A stretch of 64,000 nucleotides of DNA from Caldithrix abyssi DSM 13497 (GTDB taxonomy: Bacteria; Electryoneota; AABM5-125-24; Hatepunaeales; Hatepunaeaceae): the NCBI GenBank assembly GCA_945865405.1, contig CAMBDS010000001.1:124001-188000 (forward strand). Direction: 5' to 3'. Below the pieces are notes generated by a model that had not been told where the DNA came from, made no database searches, and was given only the letters and a program-made list of their open reading frames with translations. The position numbers and the translations under genes are program-made. The stretch's first letter is position 1. Every line of letters starts with the position of its first letter. Positions 54,499 through 64,000 of the stretch are shown one piece after another.

Positions 54499-57400
54499 TA
54501 AAACTCCAAACCGAGGCCAAGCCTGACAAGGCGAGGATTGTCAAACGCGTCCGGGTTGGGGCCCGCATAACGATTCTGGCTGTTGTTGGGCGAGGAGGTG
54601 TCGTTGATCCAGCCCGGCACGCCACTGTAGTCGTCGTAGGAATTGGGGGCTCCGGCGCGACCGTAGTTGTCGTCTACGTTCAGGAGATTGGTCTGATCGG
54701 TCAGGTTGAAGACTTGTAGCCAGAGCGAAGTTTTGTACTTGCCGATAGGGATATCCTTGCTGACGTTCAGGTCAGCCTGATTAGTCCAGTCGGTTCGGTG
54801 CGACATGTATTGACCTTCGACAAGTGTGCCGGAGGCATCTGTAGGCGAATAGGGTAGTCCGCTGCGAATGTTCCACAACAGGCTCAGATCCCAGCCACCC
54901 GGCATACCTTGTATGCCGAAGAGCGGCTCGTTTTCGCCGTAGGTGAGACCGTAATTGAGTACAACTGCGTGTCGTTGATCCCAACCAGCGGGAAGCGCTT
55001 GGGGTGGCTCGGTGTAGTTGCCGCGGATCCCTTGTGTTCCGATGTCGTAGGAGTTCTTAGCGTTGACCCAGCTCAAAGTGTAGGTTATGCGACCAGACAT
55101 GTTGGCACCGTACTCTTTGGAGAGGTTGAACTCAACACCGCGAGCGAACGCATAGTCCTGGTTGTCATAGATGGCGAAGTTCTGTCCGATCAACGGCTGA
55201 CCGAACTTCTCCGGGTACCAATACTTGCCTTCGCGAGCATTGATCCAGTTCTTAACGTCTTTCAAAAAGCCAGTCATGTCGATCAGATAGTCCTGATAAG
55301 GGTTCCAGGCGACGCCAACCTCGAACGAAACCGTCTTTTCCGGATCGAGGTCGGGGTTGCCGATCAACGGCGTGCCACCGGTCTGAACCTGATTGACAGC
55401 GGTGAAGAGATTGTCCCATTTCGGGCGTTGATAGAAGTGGCCGTAATGAGCATGGAGGTAAGCATCCTCAGTAATTGAGAATGAAGCGCCGACGCGTGGG
55501 GAGATTTGAGCTTTGATTTTTGCAGGCTTGTCGAACGGGACGTAGTTCGGGTTCCAATCGGCGTTTGACGAATCAAAAGCCATGACGTTCTGGACTTGAT
55601 CGCCAGGCATATAGAGGTCAAGTCTGGCGCCTACCGAGATGGTGATGTCCTTGAACTCCATCTTGTCCTGGGCGTAGAGTGCTCCGTCAGCCGGATAGAC
55701 ATGATAGATGTCGGTGTAGATACCGGCTCCGTTGTTGTCTATCGTCGGGTAAGGGACTGAGTTACTAAAGAGATCGAAGTAGTTGAAGTCGATCCCGCCG
55801 CGAAGTTGGTGATACTTGTGAAGCTGAGTGGTGACCTGGGCTTTCAAGCCATAGACGTAGGACTTTTCCTCAAGCCAGTACGGGACGGGCTGACCGACGT
55901 CGTCTTCAGTACCGTCACCGGCGAGGAGGAAACCCCTATAGGCGAAGTAGCTGTTGTTTTGGTTGCCTTTGTCCCATAAACCGTCGCCATCCGTATCGAC
56001 GAACGGCTCACCGAGGTCGTAGTTGCCATTCATTTTACCATCGGAACCGGGAAGATCTGAGAACTTCTCTGCGTATTCGCCGTATTCAGAAGGCTTCTTG
56101 TTGGCACCTTGATAAAGTCGGGAAGCCATGTACCGGGACAGCTTTACGTTATAGAAGGTGTTCTTCGAGAGGGTATGATTCCATGTCAGAAGGAACTGAT
56201 CGTCATCGATAAAACGAGTCGGGAGGTGGTCGGAGGCATTGTATTCGTATGCCTGAAGGTCTTCGTCGATGCGGCCGTCAAGGTCGTCGTCCTTGCCATT
56301 AAAAGCCTCTTCATCGACGCGGCCATCACCGTCGTCATCGGTGCCACGGACGAAGGTGTACGTCTCATCATTGCCAGTCCAGGCCTGATAAGCTTCGTCG
56401 ATCTCGTCTTGTGTGTAGTCATAGGGGAAGAAGCGCGACTGGCGGAAGAGGAAGATATTGGACCATGTCTTGTTGAAGCGGTAGGCGGCTTTCATCTTCA
56501 TCGTCGGGCTGAGTTGGTAGCTTAGCTGATAGCTGCTATTGTAGAAAGTCTGCTCACGATTGGCGTCCAACCCAAGTCCACCGCTCATGTCGTGGCGGAA
56601 CCAGTCTGAGGAGTTGATGCGCACGCCATTGGAAGATGTGTTGCGACCTGTCATATCGGCTGAAATGAAGAAGGTCATATAGCCGGGGATGTTTAGCCCC
56701 AACTTTGGCAACAGGATGCTCGTGATCGGCTCGGGGCCGCTGATCGAGCCTTCTACATAGTCATAATTCTGGTAGGAAACCGGCGGTGACCACCAGGTCG
56801 TATCGACAGGCCCGAGGTTGGTGCCCTCGAATTCCGAATTAACGTGTTGTGCGAATTTCGAATCGGGGCGGGAATTGATGTCGTCGAAGACATATTTGAT
56901 TTGACCGTGAAAATCTTTGGAGCCTTCACGGGTGACGATATTGACAACAGCAGATTGGGCATTGCCATATTCAGCGTCGAAACCACCTGTCAGAGCTACC
57001 ATTTCAGCGACAGCGGGGTTTCCAATGGAGAGCATCCGCAGGTTGCTGATGGGGTCTTTGACCTCCATGCCGTCGATCAGGTAAGCGACTTCGCCGCGTC
57101 TGCCTCCGCGGATGTGGATGTTGGTTCCGCTACCGACAGCTCCACCGATATTAGCGACAGCGCCGACGAAATTTGCCACAGGAAGATTGTAGAGTTCGTC
57201 GCCGGTTGCGATACGGGTCGAAGCAGTCACGTCGGGACGGATAACTTTCCGCTCAGCTTTGACGATGACTTCCTGGCCCTGAATGATTGTGGGATCGAGA
57301 TTGAAGGAGATGTTGGTTGTCAGGTCAGCGTAAACCATAACGTCTTGCTTGATAATCCTGATGTAACCAACAGCACTGGCGGAGACGGAATATTTTCCGG

Positions 57401-57632
57401 GAGTGACATTGAGGATGATATATTCACCATCGAGATTGGTTGCAGCGCCAAAATCGCTACCCATCATGATGATGCTAACACCGGAGACGGGTTCGCCAGT
57501 CTTGGCGTCCTTAATGACACCATTAACTTTACCAGTGACCCCTGCCTGAGACGCGCCTGAGCTGAGAAGCAAAATCGTTGCTCCCAAGACCCAGAGAAGC
57601 GTCGGTTTAAAAAGCTTGCGCAAAGAATTCAA
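54498..57632 (-). CDS. TonB-dependent receptor with carboxypeptidase-regulatory-like N-terminal domain
   Basis: GVIKDAKTGEPVSGVSIIMMGSDFGAATNLDGEYIILNVTPGKY; plug IHIRGGRRGEVAYLIDGMEVKDP..NAQSAVVNIVTREGSKDFHG; C-terminal ..DNPRLVRLGLGLEF. Confidence 0.9.
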   Translation of the reverse strand: MNSLRKLFKPTLLWVLGATILLLSSGASQAGVTGKVNGVIKDAKTGEPVSGVSIIMMGSDFGAATNLDGEYIILNVTPGKYSVSASAVGYIRIIKQDVMVYADLTTNISFNLDPTIIQGQEVIVKAERKVIRPDVTASTRIATGDELYNLPVANFVGAVANIGGAVGSGTNIHIRGGRRGEVAYLIDGMEVKDPISNLRMLSIGNPAVAEMVALTGGFDAEYGNAQSAVVNIVTREGSKDFHGQIKYVFDDINSRPDSKFAQHVNSEFEGTNLGPVDTTWWSPPVSYQNYDYVEGSISGPEPITSILLPKLGLNIPGYMTFFISADMTGRNTSSNGVRINSSDWFRHDMSGGLGLDANREQTFYNSSYQLSYQLSPTMKMKAAYRFNKTWSNIFLFRQSRFFPYDYTQDEIDEAYQAWTGNDETYTFVRGTDDDGDGRVDEEAFNGKDDDLDGRIDEDLQAYEYNASDHLPTRFIDDDQFLLTWNHTLSKNTFYNVKLSRYMASRLYQGANKKPSEYGEYAEKFSDLPGSDGKMNGNYDLGEPFVDTDGDGLWDKGNQNNSYFAYRGFLLAGDGTEDDVGQPVPYWLEEKSYVYGLKAQVTTQLHKYHQLRGGIDFNYFDLFSNSVPYPTIDNNGAGIYTDIYHVYPADGALYAQDKMEFKDITISVGARLDLYMPGDQVQNVMAFDSSNADWNPNYVPFDKPAKIKAQISPRVGASFSITEDAYLHAHYGHFYQRPKWDNLFTAVNQVQTGGTPLIGNPDLDPEKTVSFEVGVAWNPYQDYLIDMTGFLKDVKNWINAREGKYWYPEKFGQPLIGQNFAIYDNQDYAFARGVEFNLSKEYGANMSGRITYTLSWVNAKNSYDIGTQGIRGNYTEPPQALPAGWDQRHAVVLNYGLTYGENEPLFGIQGMPGGWDLSLLWNIRSGLPYSPTDASGTLVEGQYMSHRTDWTNQADLNVSKDIPIGKYKTSLWLQVFNLTDQTNLLNVDDNYGRAGAPNSYDDYSGVPGWINDTSSPNNSQNRYAGPNPDAFDNPRLVRLGLGLEF

Positions 57633-57810
57633 GGAACCTCCTCTCCGACTGCTGCGTGCGGAGGGTCATCCGCACGACTGTGAGTGCAGCCATTAGCCAG
57701 AGTGCAGACCCTAAAACGTAACGGGCTTCCTACTAAGAGAAACGCCGCGAGGGGTAGGCGGGTAAATTGCTTTGCCCATTTATACTACCCCCGAGGCGTG
57801 TCCTTTGGTA

Positions 57811-57836
57811 GTAGTGCCGATATTAATCGGCACTAC
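57811..57836. repeat. GTAG-headed perfect palindrome
   Basis: gtagtgccgat-atta-atcggcactac. Confidence 0.75.
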
Positions 57837-57853
57837 TTACCGGAAGCTATTTC

Positions 57854-59932
57854 TTAGTGAAGAAGACTCATTTTACCAGTGAAGCGCTGGCTCTTGGTCT
57901 CGAGGGTGTACATGTAAACCCCCGATGCGAGGCCATCCGTCGCCCAGGAGATTTCATGGTTGCCCGCGTGCATTCTGCCATCGACAAGGGTCGAAATCAG
58001 GCGGCCATTGGTGTCCCAGATCTGAACTTTGACTTCTTGTGAAGTGCTAAGAGCAAACGGAATAACAGTGGTGCTGTTGAACGGGTTCGGATAGTTCTGA
58101 CCAAGCTCAGTTACGTTCGGGACGATGATCGGCTCCCAGACGCCGGTGTAGCTTGTGCCAACTACGAGAAAGTTTTCCCAACCCTGCGACGAGTTGTTAA
58201 GCGGGTCCTGCGCGAAGATGAAAAACCAAACGGTATCACCATTTGCGAGGTGGTGAAAGGTCATTTCTTCACCTTCCATGCCGGAGACGACTGAATCGGG
58301 CAGGGTATAGAAATACTTGCCGTTAAAGAGTGCATCTGCGTCCTGAACTGAGTCGGCAACAGCGTATTCCCAACCGAGGCTGTCGGGTGTGCCGGTCCAA
58401 TGCCAGTTGATGTCGGTGTATGCGACTCCGTTCAAGTCTTCAAGCATACAGTCAACGATGAAGGGGCTCTCAAGGTTAATGTTCGGCAACATCGCATCGG
58501 CGATATCGGGTCCGTCGAGGTCAGTCGCGCCGACCTTGCCGCAAAGGGCGACAAAGACATAGTTATCAGCACCTGCCAACAGGTGATTTTGGGCTATGAA
58601 ACCACCGGAAAGGGCATCGTCTCCTTCGAAGATTGAATAGAGCTTATCCGGACCGGACCAAGTCGCTCCATCGTCATCCGAGTAGTTAACCTGGAAGCCT
58701 TCGGGAGTAAATTGACCCCAGACGTTCTCACCGACAACAAGCCGGTTCGAGGTCGTCCAGATACCTTGATTGGTGTAGAGGAGGTCGCGGACGCCATTGT
58801 ATTCGGTTGAGTCGAGGAAAGTGCGGCCTGTCCAGTCACCGCCATTGTAGCCAAGACCGTCGTAAGCGTACCAATTCCGATGGGGGTTGCCGACGCCACT
58901 GTTACTGAAGACCCATGGGGTCTCGTCGCCAGTGTCCAATCCCATTGAAGGATAGCGCTGAGCGCCAGGAATAACACCTGCAGACCACTGCCCGGGATCT
59001 GTCTGGAGTGCAACAGTTGTTCCTGCAAGATCAACACTACGAATGCAGAAATAGACATCGCCAGTGTTGACGTCCATCGATATCGGGTTGACTGCGCCGG
59101 TATAGTAGCTGAGATAATTTCCAGCTAAAATGCCGGTAGCGGTCGAGGTGACGTTACCGGAAAGCGAAGACGGAACGGTCAGGACGACCTGCTCGGTACC
59201 AGCTTCGGTAACGGTTTCATAAATGATATAGAAACTGCTCGCACCGACGTTGGTCGTCATGTGAGCATAAGGAAGCTCGCTCTCAGCACCACCACCGATG
59301 TTGATTTCGTCTTCGATCATGAAAGGGTTTGACCAGGCCGCGCCACCGTTGGTGGACATGGAGCCCCAGATCGAAGCGTTATCTTCGACTGCGTTCACCC
59401 AGATCACATAGATGTGACCTTGAGCGTTGACACCGCAGTCAGACCAGATGAAGTCATTACCTTCGGTCTCTTCGGCGATCAAGTTGTAGGAAACCGTGGC
59501 GCCGTCAGCGCTGCTCTTGACGTCATAGACACCATTTCGGCGGTTTAACGGGTTTAGGTTGCCAGTCAAGTATGAATCTAAAATGACACCGAAGTGAATA
59601 TTGTTGCTGCCATCGATAACCGCACCGAAATCGTATGAATCAGCACCCCAGGCAGCTGTTTGTTCGCCACCAGTGGTATCGATCATTCCGGTCATTCCGG
59701 CATCCATTATCGCGCTCCAGTTTTCGCCACCGTCTGCTGAAAACATCCAGCGGAGGGTCATTTCATCGGTGCCGTCTCTGGCTGGCGTTGTTGCACCGCG
59801 ATGCGCTGACGTTAACTGAACCACTGTCGGTTCCACGTTATTAGTTAAAGTCGGTTTGGCAACAACTCCATTGGTCGCCAAAGCAATCACAGTCAACAAT
59901 GCGATACCGGAAAAAAGTTTACTTTTGGGCAT
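57854..59932 (-). CDS. Exported protein with Por-like C-terminal sorting tail
   Basis: Signal peptide MPKSKLFSGIALLTVIALATNGVVA; NYPNPFNSTTVIPFALSTSQEVKVQIWDTNGRLISTLVDG..SGVYMYTLETKSQRFTGKMSLLH. Confidence 0.75.
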   Translation of the reverse strand: MPKSKLFSGIALLTVIALATNGVVAKPTLTNNVEPTVVQLTSAHRGATTPARDGTDEMTLRWMFSADGGENWSAIMDAGMTGMIDTTGGEQTAAWGADSYDFGAVIDGSNNIHFGVILDSYLTGNLNPLNRRNGVYDVKSSADGATVSYNLIAEETEGNDFIWSDCGVNAQGHIYVIWVNAVEDNASIWGSMSTNGGAAWSNPFMIEDEINIGGGAESELPYAHMTTNVGASSFYIIYETVTEAGTEQVVLTVPSSLSGNVTSTATGILAGNYLSYYTGAVNPISMDVNTGDVYFCIRSVDLAGTTVALQTDPGQWSAGVIPGAQRYPSMGLDTGDETPWVFSNSGVGNPHRNWYAYDGLGYNGGDWTGRTFLDSTEYNGVRDLLYTNQGIWTTSNRLVVGENVWGQFTPEGFQVNYSDDDGATWSGPDKLYSIFEGDDALSGGFIAQNHLLAGADNYVFVALCGKVGATDLDGPDIADAMLPNINLESPFIVDCMLEDLNGVAYTDINWHWTGTPDSLGWEYAVADSVQDADALFNGKYFYTLPDSVVSGMEGEEMTFHHLANGDTVWFFIFAQDPLNNSSQGWENFLVVGTSYTGVWEPIIVPNVTELGQNYPNPFNSTTVIPFALSTSQEVKVQIWDTNGRLISTLVDGRMHAGNHEISWATDGLASGVYMYTLETKSQRFTGKMSLLH

Positions 59933-60508
59933 CTCTCAGAACTCCTGATTTTGTTTTGTTTACTTTATCGGTCGATATTGTGAGGTTCAATGAGGAAAGC
60001 AAGATCGACCGGAAACTGATTCAATTCCTCACCTTGAGAAGCTGGGGAACTAAGTCTGTAATTTTTGTGAAGTAAAGGGTAGCCGAAACGATGATAAAAA
60101 CCGCCTCCGCCTGTTCAATAGCCTAACTTGGGGAAAATATAATGCATCCAATGCAGTTTGTCAAGAAGGATCGTAATAATATGCTAACACAATCTTAACC
60201 TGATGCTGACCAACATATTACTAATCAACAAAATAAAGTGATAAAAATTAATTTGTAAGTTTATGCAAATAATGCAACTACGATACAAAATTTCTTTGAG
60301 ACCATAAAATTCATACCGGTTTTCCTGAAACTCTCGCTAAGAAAACATTTCAATTAACTGAAGATTTTTTCTCATCGATAAGTAATTAAATTGAAGTTCT
60401 GCGCTGGATTGAGAAGTTATCACGAATATGGATGGCAACTAACATCTTCTGAAGTATCCTACTACCTGCTTCTTTCAGTGACCGTCTCGAATATCTATAT
60501 TATAGTAT

Positions 60509-61123
60509 ATGAATAAACAGTCACCAGCGCAAGTCATTATCCCGGCATCTGCCGCAGAACATCGCCAATCGGAAAAAGGCTCAAAGTTCCTCGGATGGGC
60601 GGCTCCGGCAGATTCGGAAGCGGTTGCGTTCGAGCTACTCGCTGTCCGGTCAAGACTGCATCACGATGCGACGCATCACTGCTGGGCGTTTCGCGCAGGG
60701 CAGCTTTTGTCACCCATTGAGCGCTCCTCAGATGCTGGCGAACCGTCCGGTACTGCTGGCAGGCCGATCCTGGGGGCGATTCACGGCTCTGGACTGACCA
60801 ATGTGCTGGTAGTCGTGACACGTTGGTTTGGAGGGACGAAGCTCGGTACTGGAGGATTGATACGGGCGTATGGCACTTGTGCGGTAGAGACGTTGAGGTT
60901 GGTCGAAAGGAAAGTTGTCATCCCAACGATTGATCTTACCGTGCTTTGCCCTTACGATTTGATTGGCTGGATCGAAAGATTGGCAAAAGGATTGGGTGGT
61001 GTAGTCAAGGATGGGGCTTTTTTGGAAGAGGCGACGCTAATGGTCAGTTTACCAGTGGAAAGAGAAGCGGCTTTCAGGAAGGCGGTTCAGGACGATGGGG
61101 GTGGGCGGGTGGTAGTTCATTAA
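60509..61123 (+). CDS. YigZ/IMPACT family (UPF0029) protein
   Basis: HRQSEKGSKFLGWAAP..DDATHHCWAFRAG-type context, SDAGEPSGTAGRPILGAIHGSGLTNVLVVVTRWFGGTKLGTGGLIRAYG. Confidence 0.92.
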   Translation: MNKQSPAQVIIPASAAEHRQSEKGSKFLGWAAPADSEAVAFELLAVRSRLHHDATHHCWAFRAGQLLSPIERSSDAGEPSGTAGRPILGAIHGSGLTNVLVVVTRWFGGTKLGTGGLIRAYGTCAVETLRLVERKVVIPTIDLTVLCPYDLIGWIERLAKGLGGVVKDGAFLEEATLMVSLPVEREAAFRKAVQDDGGGRVVVH

Positions 61124-61130
61124 ACGGAGT

Positions 61131-61177
61131 GCGCAAGCTTGCTTGCGCCAATAGTGCATGCTGAAGCAAGCTTCAGC
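61131..61177. repeat. Two AAGCAAGCTT/AAGCTTGCTT hairpins
   Basis: gcgcaagcttgcttgcgc (61131-61148) and gctgaagcaagcttcagc (61160-61177). Confidence 0.8.
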
Positions 61178-61200
61178 ACCCGAATTGTCTGTCAAAAAAA

Positions 61201-61225
61201 AGGGCGGACTAAAAGTCCGCCCTCC
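61201..61225. repeat. Hairpin (GGACTAAAAGTCC core)
   Basis: agggcggactaaaagtccgccctcc. Confidence 0.8.
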
Positions 61226-61237
61226 AAGTCGTTTCCC

Positions 61238-62488
61238 CTACGCACTCTTCCTCGCCTTCGACTCAATCATCTCGGGTTTACCTGTTTTCAGCACCACTTC
61301 CCTCGTTATCAGCACTTCCTCGATGCCGTCGAGATCGGGCAGATCGAACATCAGGTCGTTCATTACCGACTCGGTCACCGACCGCAAAGCTCGCGCCCCG
61401 GTGTCGCGTTTCAGTGCGAGTTCAACGACAGCCTCAAGAGCATCTTGAGTAAACGTCAGCTTGACGCCTTCCATCTCGAACAGCTTTGCGTATTGCTTGG
61501 TCAAGGCGTTCTTCGGGTCGGTTAGAACAGACATCATCGCTTCTGCGGAGAGCCTGTCAAGCGGTGCAACAACCGGCAACCTGCCGATAAGCTCAGGGAT
61601 CAGTCCGTAGCGAAGCAAATCCTCCGGCTCAACCTGCGCGATCATCTCGTAAAAGCCCATCTTCCGCCTGCCGCGAACCTCAGCCCCAAAGCCCATCGCG
61701 CCTTTGCCGGTGCGGCGGGAGATGATCCCGTCGATGCCTTCGAACGCACCACCACAGATAAAGAGGATATTCTTGGTGTTGATGGCAAGGAGTCGTTGCT
61801 CGGGGTGCTTGCGGCCTCCCTCCGGCGGGATGTTGGCGACGGTGCCTTCAAGGATTTTCAGCAAGGCTTGCTGGACGCCTTCGCCGGAAACGTCGCGAGT
61901 GATCGAGGTCGAGGCGTCCTTGCGGGCGATCTTGTCGATCTCGTCAATGTAGATGATGCCGATCTCGGCTTGCGCGATGTCCGCGTCGGCGGCGTGGTAG
62001 AGCCTGACCAGGACATTTTCTACATCTTCCCCGACGTATCCCGCTTCAGTGATAGTCGTCGCGTCGGCAATCGCAAAGGGAACTTCAAGGAAGCGCGCCA
62101 AAGTCTGGGCGATCAACGTCTTACCGGTCCCGGTCGGGCCGATCATCAGAATGTTTGACTTGTCAAGCTCAACTTCGCCCTCGATGGAGGCGCTGGTGAT
62201 CCGCTTGTAGTGGTTGTAGACTGCAACCGAGATGCGGCGCTTCGCTTCATCCTGCCCGATGACGTAGTCGGAGAGCTTGCCGAATATCTCGCGGGGTTTC
62301 GGAATGCCTCGCTTGAGCGTCCGTTTTTGAGCGACCGCGAGCTTGACGACCTGCGTTGCGTTGACGACACAGACGTCGCAGATGGTCGCCTTGGGACCGC
62401 GAACCATGACTTTGGTCAGGTCTATCGGACGCCCACAGAACGAGCATCGCTCCAGCGGCGGCGGGTTTGTTTCGAGTGTTGAGGACAT
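61238..62488 (-). CDS. clpX: ATP-dependent Clp protease ATP-binding subunit ClpX
   Basis: [27 protein letters not shown] zinc finger; [47 protein letters not shown] upstream of 62488 encodes repeat text ([14 protein letters not shown]). Confidence 0.97.
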   Translation of the reverse strand: MSSTLETNPPPLERCSFCGRPIDLTKVMVRGPKATICDVCVVNATQVVKLAVAQKRTLKRGIPKPREIFGKLSDYVIGQDEAKRRISVAVYNHYKRITSASIEGEVELDKSNILMIGPTGTGKTLIAQTLARFLEVPFAIADATTITEAGYVGEDVENVLVRLYHAADADIAQAEIGIIYIDEIDKIARKDASTSITRDVSGEGVQQALLKILEGTVANIPPEGGRKHPEQRLLAINTKNILFICGGAFEGIDGIISRRTGKGAMGFGAEVRGRRKMGFYEMIAQVEPEDLLRYGLIPELIGRLPVVAPLDRLSAEAMMSVLTDPKNALTKQYAKLFEMEGVKLTFTQDALEAVVELALKRDTGARALRSVTESVMNDLMFDLPDLDGIEEVLITREVVLKTGKPEMIESKARKSA

Positions 62489-62555
62489 TGGACTCAGTGA
62501 CTTGTGGACTGGGAGCTGGTGACTGGTCTTGATCCCCGCCTTCGCGGGGATGACG

Positions 62556-63221
62556 TCACTTCTTCTTGAGAGCCTTTTCAATCGACTTTTCGACAGCTTT
62601 GGCAGGAACTTTGACAACGCCTTTGCCGCCGTTGGTATCGGCACGGTGAGCGATCACCTTGTCGATGAGGCCATAAGCTTTTGCTTCGTCGGCGGTCATG
62701 ATGTAGTCGCGGTCGGTGTCTTTGGCAACTTTGGCGATTGATTGACCGGAAGCTTCGGCGAGTATCTTGTTCAGCTTGTCGCGGGTCTTCAGGATCTCGC
62801 GGGCGTGAATATCGATGTCGGACGCCTGACCCTGCATACCGCCCATCGGTTGATGGATGATGATCTTGGAGTTTGGCAGTGCCGAGCGCTTGCCCTTGGC
62901 TCCAGCAGCCAGCAACAGTGCCGCCATAGAGGCTGAGTGGCCGATAGCGATGGTGGCGACATCGGGCTTGATGTACTGCATGGTGTCGTAGATAGCCATG
63001 CCACTGGTGACGAGACCGCCCGGGCTATTGATATAGATCGAGATGTCCTTGTCGGGATCTTCGGCTTCGAGGAAGATCAACTGGGCGATGATGAGGCTGG
63101 CGACGTTATCGTCGATAGGCCCGGCGAGGAAGATGATACGTTCTTTGAGAAGGCGCGAGTAGATGTCGTAGGCGCGTTCGCCTCGACCAGTCTGCTCGAC
63201 GACCATTGGGATTAGGTTCAT
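62556..63221 (-). CDS. clpP: ATP-dependent Clp protease proteolytic subunit
   Basis: [71 protein letters not shown]. Confidence 0.97.
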   Translation of the reverse strand: MNLIPMVVEQTGRGERAYDIYSRLLKERIIFLAGPIDDNVASLIIAQLIFLEAEDPDKDISIYINSPGGLVTSGMAIYDTMQYIKPDVATIAIGHSASMAALLLAAGAKGKRSALPNSKIIIHQPMGGMQGQASDIDIHAREILKTRDKLNKILAEASGQSIAKVAKDTDRDYIMTADEAKAYGLIDKVIAHRADTNGGKGVVKVPAKAVEKSIEKALKKK

Positions 63222-63283
63222 TGGTATTGTAAGTTTAGAATTTGGAATTTGGGAATTGAATTAAATAAGTTAACGTTACAAAT

Positions 63284-64000
63284 CTATTTATATGCTTTCT
63301 TAAAAGTTACATTAAACATTGCGGGATTTGGATGTGAAACAGTTTTACCTTCTAACAATTCTTCAACGGTTAAGATTTGAATCCGAGGAAATTGAGTCTT
63401 AAACCCTTCATAGTCATAATATCCTGCTTGTTGAGCTTCGGTTCTCATTGGCTTTGTGACTTGATCGGCGAAACAGACAAAAACTCCAATTGCCGCTTTT
63501 TCATGGTCTATTACATGAACAAACTCCCTGATATTCTTCACAGTTAATGAACCGCTTTTTACTTCAATTAAAACAATATCTCTAACTTTTTCATCTCTAT
63601 AAAGAGACAAATAGCCATCGTATCCGCCATCTCCGACCTTTTTTGGATTGGATACGCCATCCATCATAAACTCAATAACCCAATCTTGAAATTTTATGCG
63701 CCCTTTCTTGGTGCCCTCTGCAAGTTCGCGTGCTGAAGCAACATCTCGCGGAAATCCGGTAATCTCAATGTTGTCTTTTATCTCCTTCATTCTTCCATTT
63801 TTCCCTCGATAAGGGTCGAGGACACGATTGTAAATTAATCGAACAGCAAGATGAGAAATGTCAACTCCAATCCATCTTCGTTTAAGGCGTTCTGCAACAG
63901 CAACAGCAGTTCCACAACCGCAGAAGAAATCTGCTACCAAATCGCCTTCATTGGAGGATGTTCCTATAATTCTCTCTAATAATGCTTCGGGTTTTTGAGT
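63284..64000 (-). CDS. Site-specific DNA methyltransferase C-terminus with nuclease-like domain, partial
   Basis: TQKPEALLERII..DLVADFFCGCGTAVAVAERLKRRWIGVDIS; downstream GYDGYL..DIVLIEVKSGSL (D..ExK-like). Confidence 0.8.
   Translation of the reverse strand, partial: TQKPEALLERIIGTSSNEGDLVADFFCGCGTAVAVAERLKRRWIGVDISHLAVRLIYNRVLDPYRGKNGRMKEIKDNIEITGFPRDVASARELAEGTKKGRIKFQDWVIEFMMDGVSNPKKVGDGGYDGYLSLYRDEKVRDIVLIEVKSGSLTVKNIREFVHVIDHEKAAIGVFVCFADQVTKPMRTEAQQAGYYDYEGFKTQFPRIQILTVEELLEGKTVSHPNPAMFNVTFKKAYK

Noticed and set aside
57640-57800. Possible cobalamin or c-di-GMP riboswitch upstream of the TonB receptor
   Set aside because: No convincing match to the core motifs of either class by eye; kept only as an unclassified structured leader.
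59933-60508. AT-rich non-coding 570-bp interval considered as an origin-like or phage-attachment region
   Set aside because: No clear DnaA-box cluster, direct repeats or integrase; simply a divergent intergenic region as far as can be seen.

Overview
This 64 kb window comes from a gene-dense bacterial chromosome. I infer an FCB-superphylum or candidate-phylum lineage: several secreted proteins end in a T9SS/Por-like tail (..FPNPFNSSTTIRYGLPVAG..VSLSVYDLSGKKVA..), and there are PorV/PorQ-like and TonB-receptor genes plus Kdo/heptosyl LPS genes. Recognisable core genes: ackA, waaA, a GT9 heptosyltransferase, an apbE-like gene, a polyprenyl synthetase, tyrS, nrfA/nrfH, smpB, a cyclophilin, a PduO-type adenosyltransferase, an ABC-F ATPase, a kbl-like gene with a dedicated ACP, amt, acpS, tmRNA (tag ANDNYSYALAA), a YigZ gene, clpX and clpP. 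Accessory content: two SBBP-repeat exported proteins, an S8 protease, a toxin-antitoxin/RhuM/SEC-C island, a RAYT (Y1) transposase flanked by GTAG-headed palindromes, a decayed DUF4160/DUF2442 pair and a methyltransferase with a nuclease-like C-terminus at the right edge. The observations I rate highest are: (1) several families of dispersed hairpins whose loop/core is conserved while the arms change in a compensatory way, many of them read in frame inside proteins, including two signal peptides of one operon; (2) a RAYT gene bracketed by GTAG-headed palindromes, a possible mobiliser of such elements; (3) three copies of the 5' end of the polyprenyl-synthetase gene punctuated by two toxin-antitoxin cassettes; (4) a translationally coupled five-gene TonB receptor / Asp-rich Ca-motif protein / lipoprotein / PorV-like / lipoprotein operon. 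All calls were made by eye from the sequence and ORF track; no database search was run.
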